Below are positions 13,819-15,227 of a stretch of DNA of 15,227 nucleotides, piece after piece (position 1 is the first letter of the stretch; each line of letters opens with the position of its first letter). This DNA comes from Flavobacteriaceae bacterium UBA6268. Its GTDB lineage: Bacteria > Bacteroidota > Bacteroidia > Flavobacteriales > Flavobacteriaceae. The translations under genes and the position numbers were made by a program. Where the stretch lies: the NCBI GenBank assembly GCA_002440705.1, contig DJVA01000045.1, positions 1-15,227 on the forward strand, in the 5' to 3' direction. A model generated the notes under the pieces. It had not been told where the DNA came from and ran no database searches. It worked only from the letters and a program-made list of their open reading frames with translations.

Positions 13819-15227
13819 TTAGTCTATTAAGAGTTTGACAACCTGACTATAGGACCCTTGGTGCAATTGAAGCAGGTAGAGTCCACTGGCTAGCTGGTGC
13901 TGCCACAAAAACTCCTGTAATCCTGGTTCCCATGTTTTTTCCATGAGTTTTTGCCCCGCAAGGTTAACTATTGCGCTTTTTAGTGGAGTTGAAGCAGTCG
14001 CATTGTTTGCATAAAACTTAATGGTTTTCCCGGCGGGATTTTGCACCCAAAACAACTCTCCTTCGCTATTTTCAGTAATTCCCAACCCACCATTGCGTAT
14101 TTCGTCCAAAGCAAATTGGGCGCTTTCCGCCGTAACGGTAACATGGTCTTCATTTTCCGATGGGATGTAGAAATTCACAAATGGCGAATCATTCAGATTG
14201 GGTGTGGCAAACCAATCGGAGTTGTCTATGGCCAAGGCACTCATGGTAGGGATGAACGAGTAGGTATCTTGTTGCAACGCTGCAATAAACTCTTCCAAAA
14301 CAGGATTCCCCCCCCCATTACCCAAGGCATCGGCAATGTTAGCGGTGCCGCCTGGGGCACTATCCACACCATCGGTGAGTGCCGAAGATTCAGAATCTGC
14401 AGCAAAAGAATCAATAGGAATGCTGATGAAATAGACCGTTACATCGGTTACCGTAAGTGTTTGCGAAGCTGCCGGTGTAAAGTTCAACGCTACGTCTACA
14501 TCGGTCAAGGCGTCAATGGTAAGATTGGTATCCACGATAACAGCTCCGGGGCTACCCGTAGTGGTGCCGTTACCACTACCGTTGATCATGGTAACATTTC
14601 TTACCTCCTGAGGAAACCCTAAATTGTCCAATTCGGTTTGGAAAGCATCACGAAAATCGGGTGCCCCTTCGGGCAATAGCTTGGTAGGATCCTGTTCGTA
14701 AGTAGAACCATTCAGTAAATGGGCCAATAAATGGTCGATGAGCATTTCCTTGGCAGCAGGAGAATTGAGCACGTTTTCAACAATAGCTAAGGCATCGGGG
14801 TCTCCCACCTGTTGCGCAAAATAGTTGATTAAGTATTGCAAACTTATCGGTATGTTGGCTCCACGGTGTGGGGAGTCAAACGATATGTACAAGCGGGTTT
14901 CATGCGGCAAGCTGTTGGCTTCCATGTAGGCTAAGGCGTATCGAGCAATTAAACCCCCCATACTCGGTCCCAAAATTACCAATTCAGCATCCCCAACTTT
15001 TTGGGAGTTGATTTCATCAATAAGCGCCGCAAGCACCATGGCATTCCGTTGGATGTAATCGGCCCCACCATCAATGTCTTTACCATCGGTGGTATATTGA
15101 GGGGCATTTAGGATGACAATATCGTAACCCTCTGCCCGCAAAATATCGGCTAAGTTGTCCCCATCAAAACTCAAGCTGGCATAGAGTTCGCCAATCCCTC
15201 GCGAATCACCGGGATCGAAACCGTCCA
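13819..15227 (-). CDS. Secreted lipase/esterase-like alpha/beta hydrolase with T9SS sorting domain (5' end outside window)
   Basis: The frame is open to the right edge; the visible protein starts DGFDPGDSRGIGELYASL, so the signal peptide and true N-terminus are missing. The nucleophile elbow GPSMGGLIARYAL has Ser at 14964-14962, fitting a serine lipase/esterase. ISFDSPHRGANIP just after it is typical of lipases and PGAP1-like hydrolases. A His in SENEDHVTVTAES is a plausible catalytic His. Between them lies a ~200-residue insert with a Gly-rich stretch (ALGNGGGNPVLEE) encoded by nine consecutive G. The last ~75 residues, with KSAIVNLAGQKL and the GLYLLQL...VVKLLID ending, are a type A T9SS C-terminal sorting domain, so the protein is expected to be exported through the outer membrane and released or surface-anchored. 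The substrate is unknown. The TAA stop is at 13821-13819. Confidence 0.88.
   Translation of the reverse strand, partial: DGFDPGDSRGIGELYASLSFDGDNLADILRAEGYDIVILNAPQYTTDGKDIDGGADYIQRNAMVLAALIDEINSQKVGDAELVILGPSMGGLIARYALAYMEANSLPHETRLYISFDSPHRGANIPISLQYLINYFAQQVGDPDALAIVENVLNSPAAKEMLIDHLLAHLLNGSTYEQDPTKLLPEGAPDFRDAFQTELDNLGFPQEVRNVTMINGSGNGTTTGSPGAVIVDTNLTIDALTDVDVALNFTPAASQTLTVTDVTVYFISIPIDSFAADSESSALTDGVDSAPGGTANIADALGNGGGNPVLEEFIAALQQDTYSFIPTMSALAIDNSDWFATPNLNDSPFVNFYIPSENEDHVTVTAESAQFALDEIRNGGLGITENSEGELFWVQNPAGKTIKFYANNATASTPLKSAIVNLAGQKLMEKTWEPGLQEFLWQHQLASGLYLLQLHQGSYSQVVKLLID

Noticed and set aside
14041..14622. 193-codon plus-strand open frame opposite the secreted hydrolase
   Set aside because: No family features; lies wholly within the opposite strand of a better-supported gene.
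15172..15174. TTG as start of the secreted hydrolase gene
   Set aside because: The frame is open and lipase-like through to the window edge (DGFDPGD...), so the TTG is an internal Leu codon and the true start is outside.
1..15227. Multi-gene defence, mobile-element or CRISPR system
   Set aside because: No transposase, integrase, nuclease/helicase defence pair, toxin-antitoxin pair, spaced direct repeats or tRNA-like attachment site was seen; the gene content is mostly core.

Overview
The window looks like chromosomal DNA of a member of the Bacteroidota, most likely family Flavobacteriaceae. Four things point that way. The 3' edge carries a secreted lipase-like protein ending in a type IX secretion sorting domain. 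Promoters fit the Bacteroidota pattern TTG-N19..21-TAnnTTTG. The ribosomal operon is a compact rpsF-rpsR-rplI with no ssb or priB. A small protein resembling the flavobacterial DUF6495 family is also present. Base composition is about 43-45% GC by eye, apart from one conspicuous GC-rich patch. No tRNA, rRNA, CRISPR array, insertion sequence or phage gene was seen.

Layout. (1) 1-1661, +: C-terminal 60% of pyruvate, phosphate dikinase, cut by the left edge, followed by a strong terminator shared with the convergent hisS. (2) 1733-3103, -: histidyl-tRNA synthetase with a GTG start. (3) 3217-5133, +: an OafA-type membrane acyltransferase with a C-terminal SGNH domain. Its first ~900 bp are about 57% GC and the rest about 38%, so the gene looks mosaic. 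(4) 5199-6440, +: a MacB/FtsX-type ABC transporter permease without its ATPase. (5) 6441-6911, -: the DUF6495-like protein. (6) 8089 down to 6982, -: rpsF-rpsR-rplI, with a near-consensus promoter upstream and a strong terminator downstream. (7) 8292-9002, +: a LytTR-family response regulator. (8) 13232 down to 8999, -: the nadC-yihY-priA run, with a 4-base nadC/yihY overlap and an 8-base yihY/priA gap. (9) 13338-13811, +: rlmH. (10) 13819 to the right edge, -: a T9SS-exported lipase/esterase-like protein, cut by the edge.

Most of the window is housekeeping: translation (hisS, rpsF, rpsR, rplI, rlmH), replication restart (priA), NAD synthesis (nadC) and PEP/pyruvate interconversion (ppdK). 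The accessory content is the mosaic acyltransferase, the orphan permease, the LytTR regulator and the secreted hydrolase. I found no convincing undescribed multi-gene system. The best leads are the intragenic composition break in the acyltransferase, a G9 coding-strand tract in the secreted hydrolase gene, and inverted-repeat, operator-like sites in two divergent promoter regions. The longest gene-free stretch is the 202 bp between rpsF and the LytTR gene.
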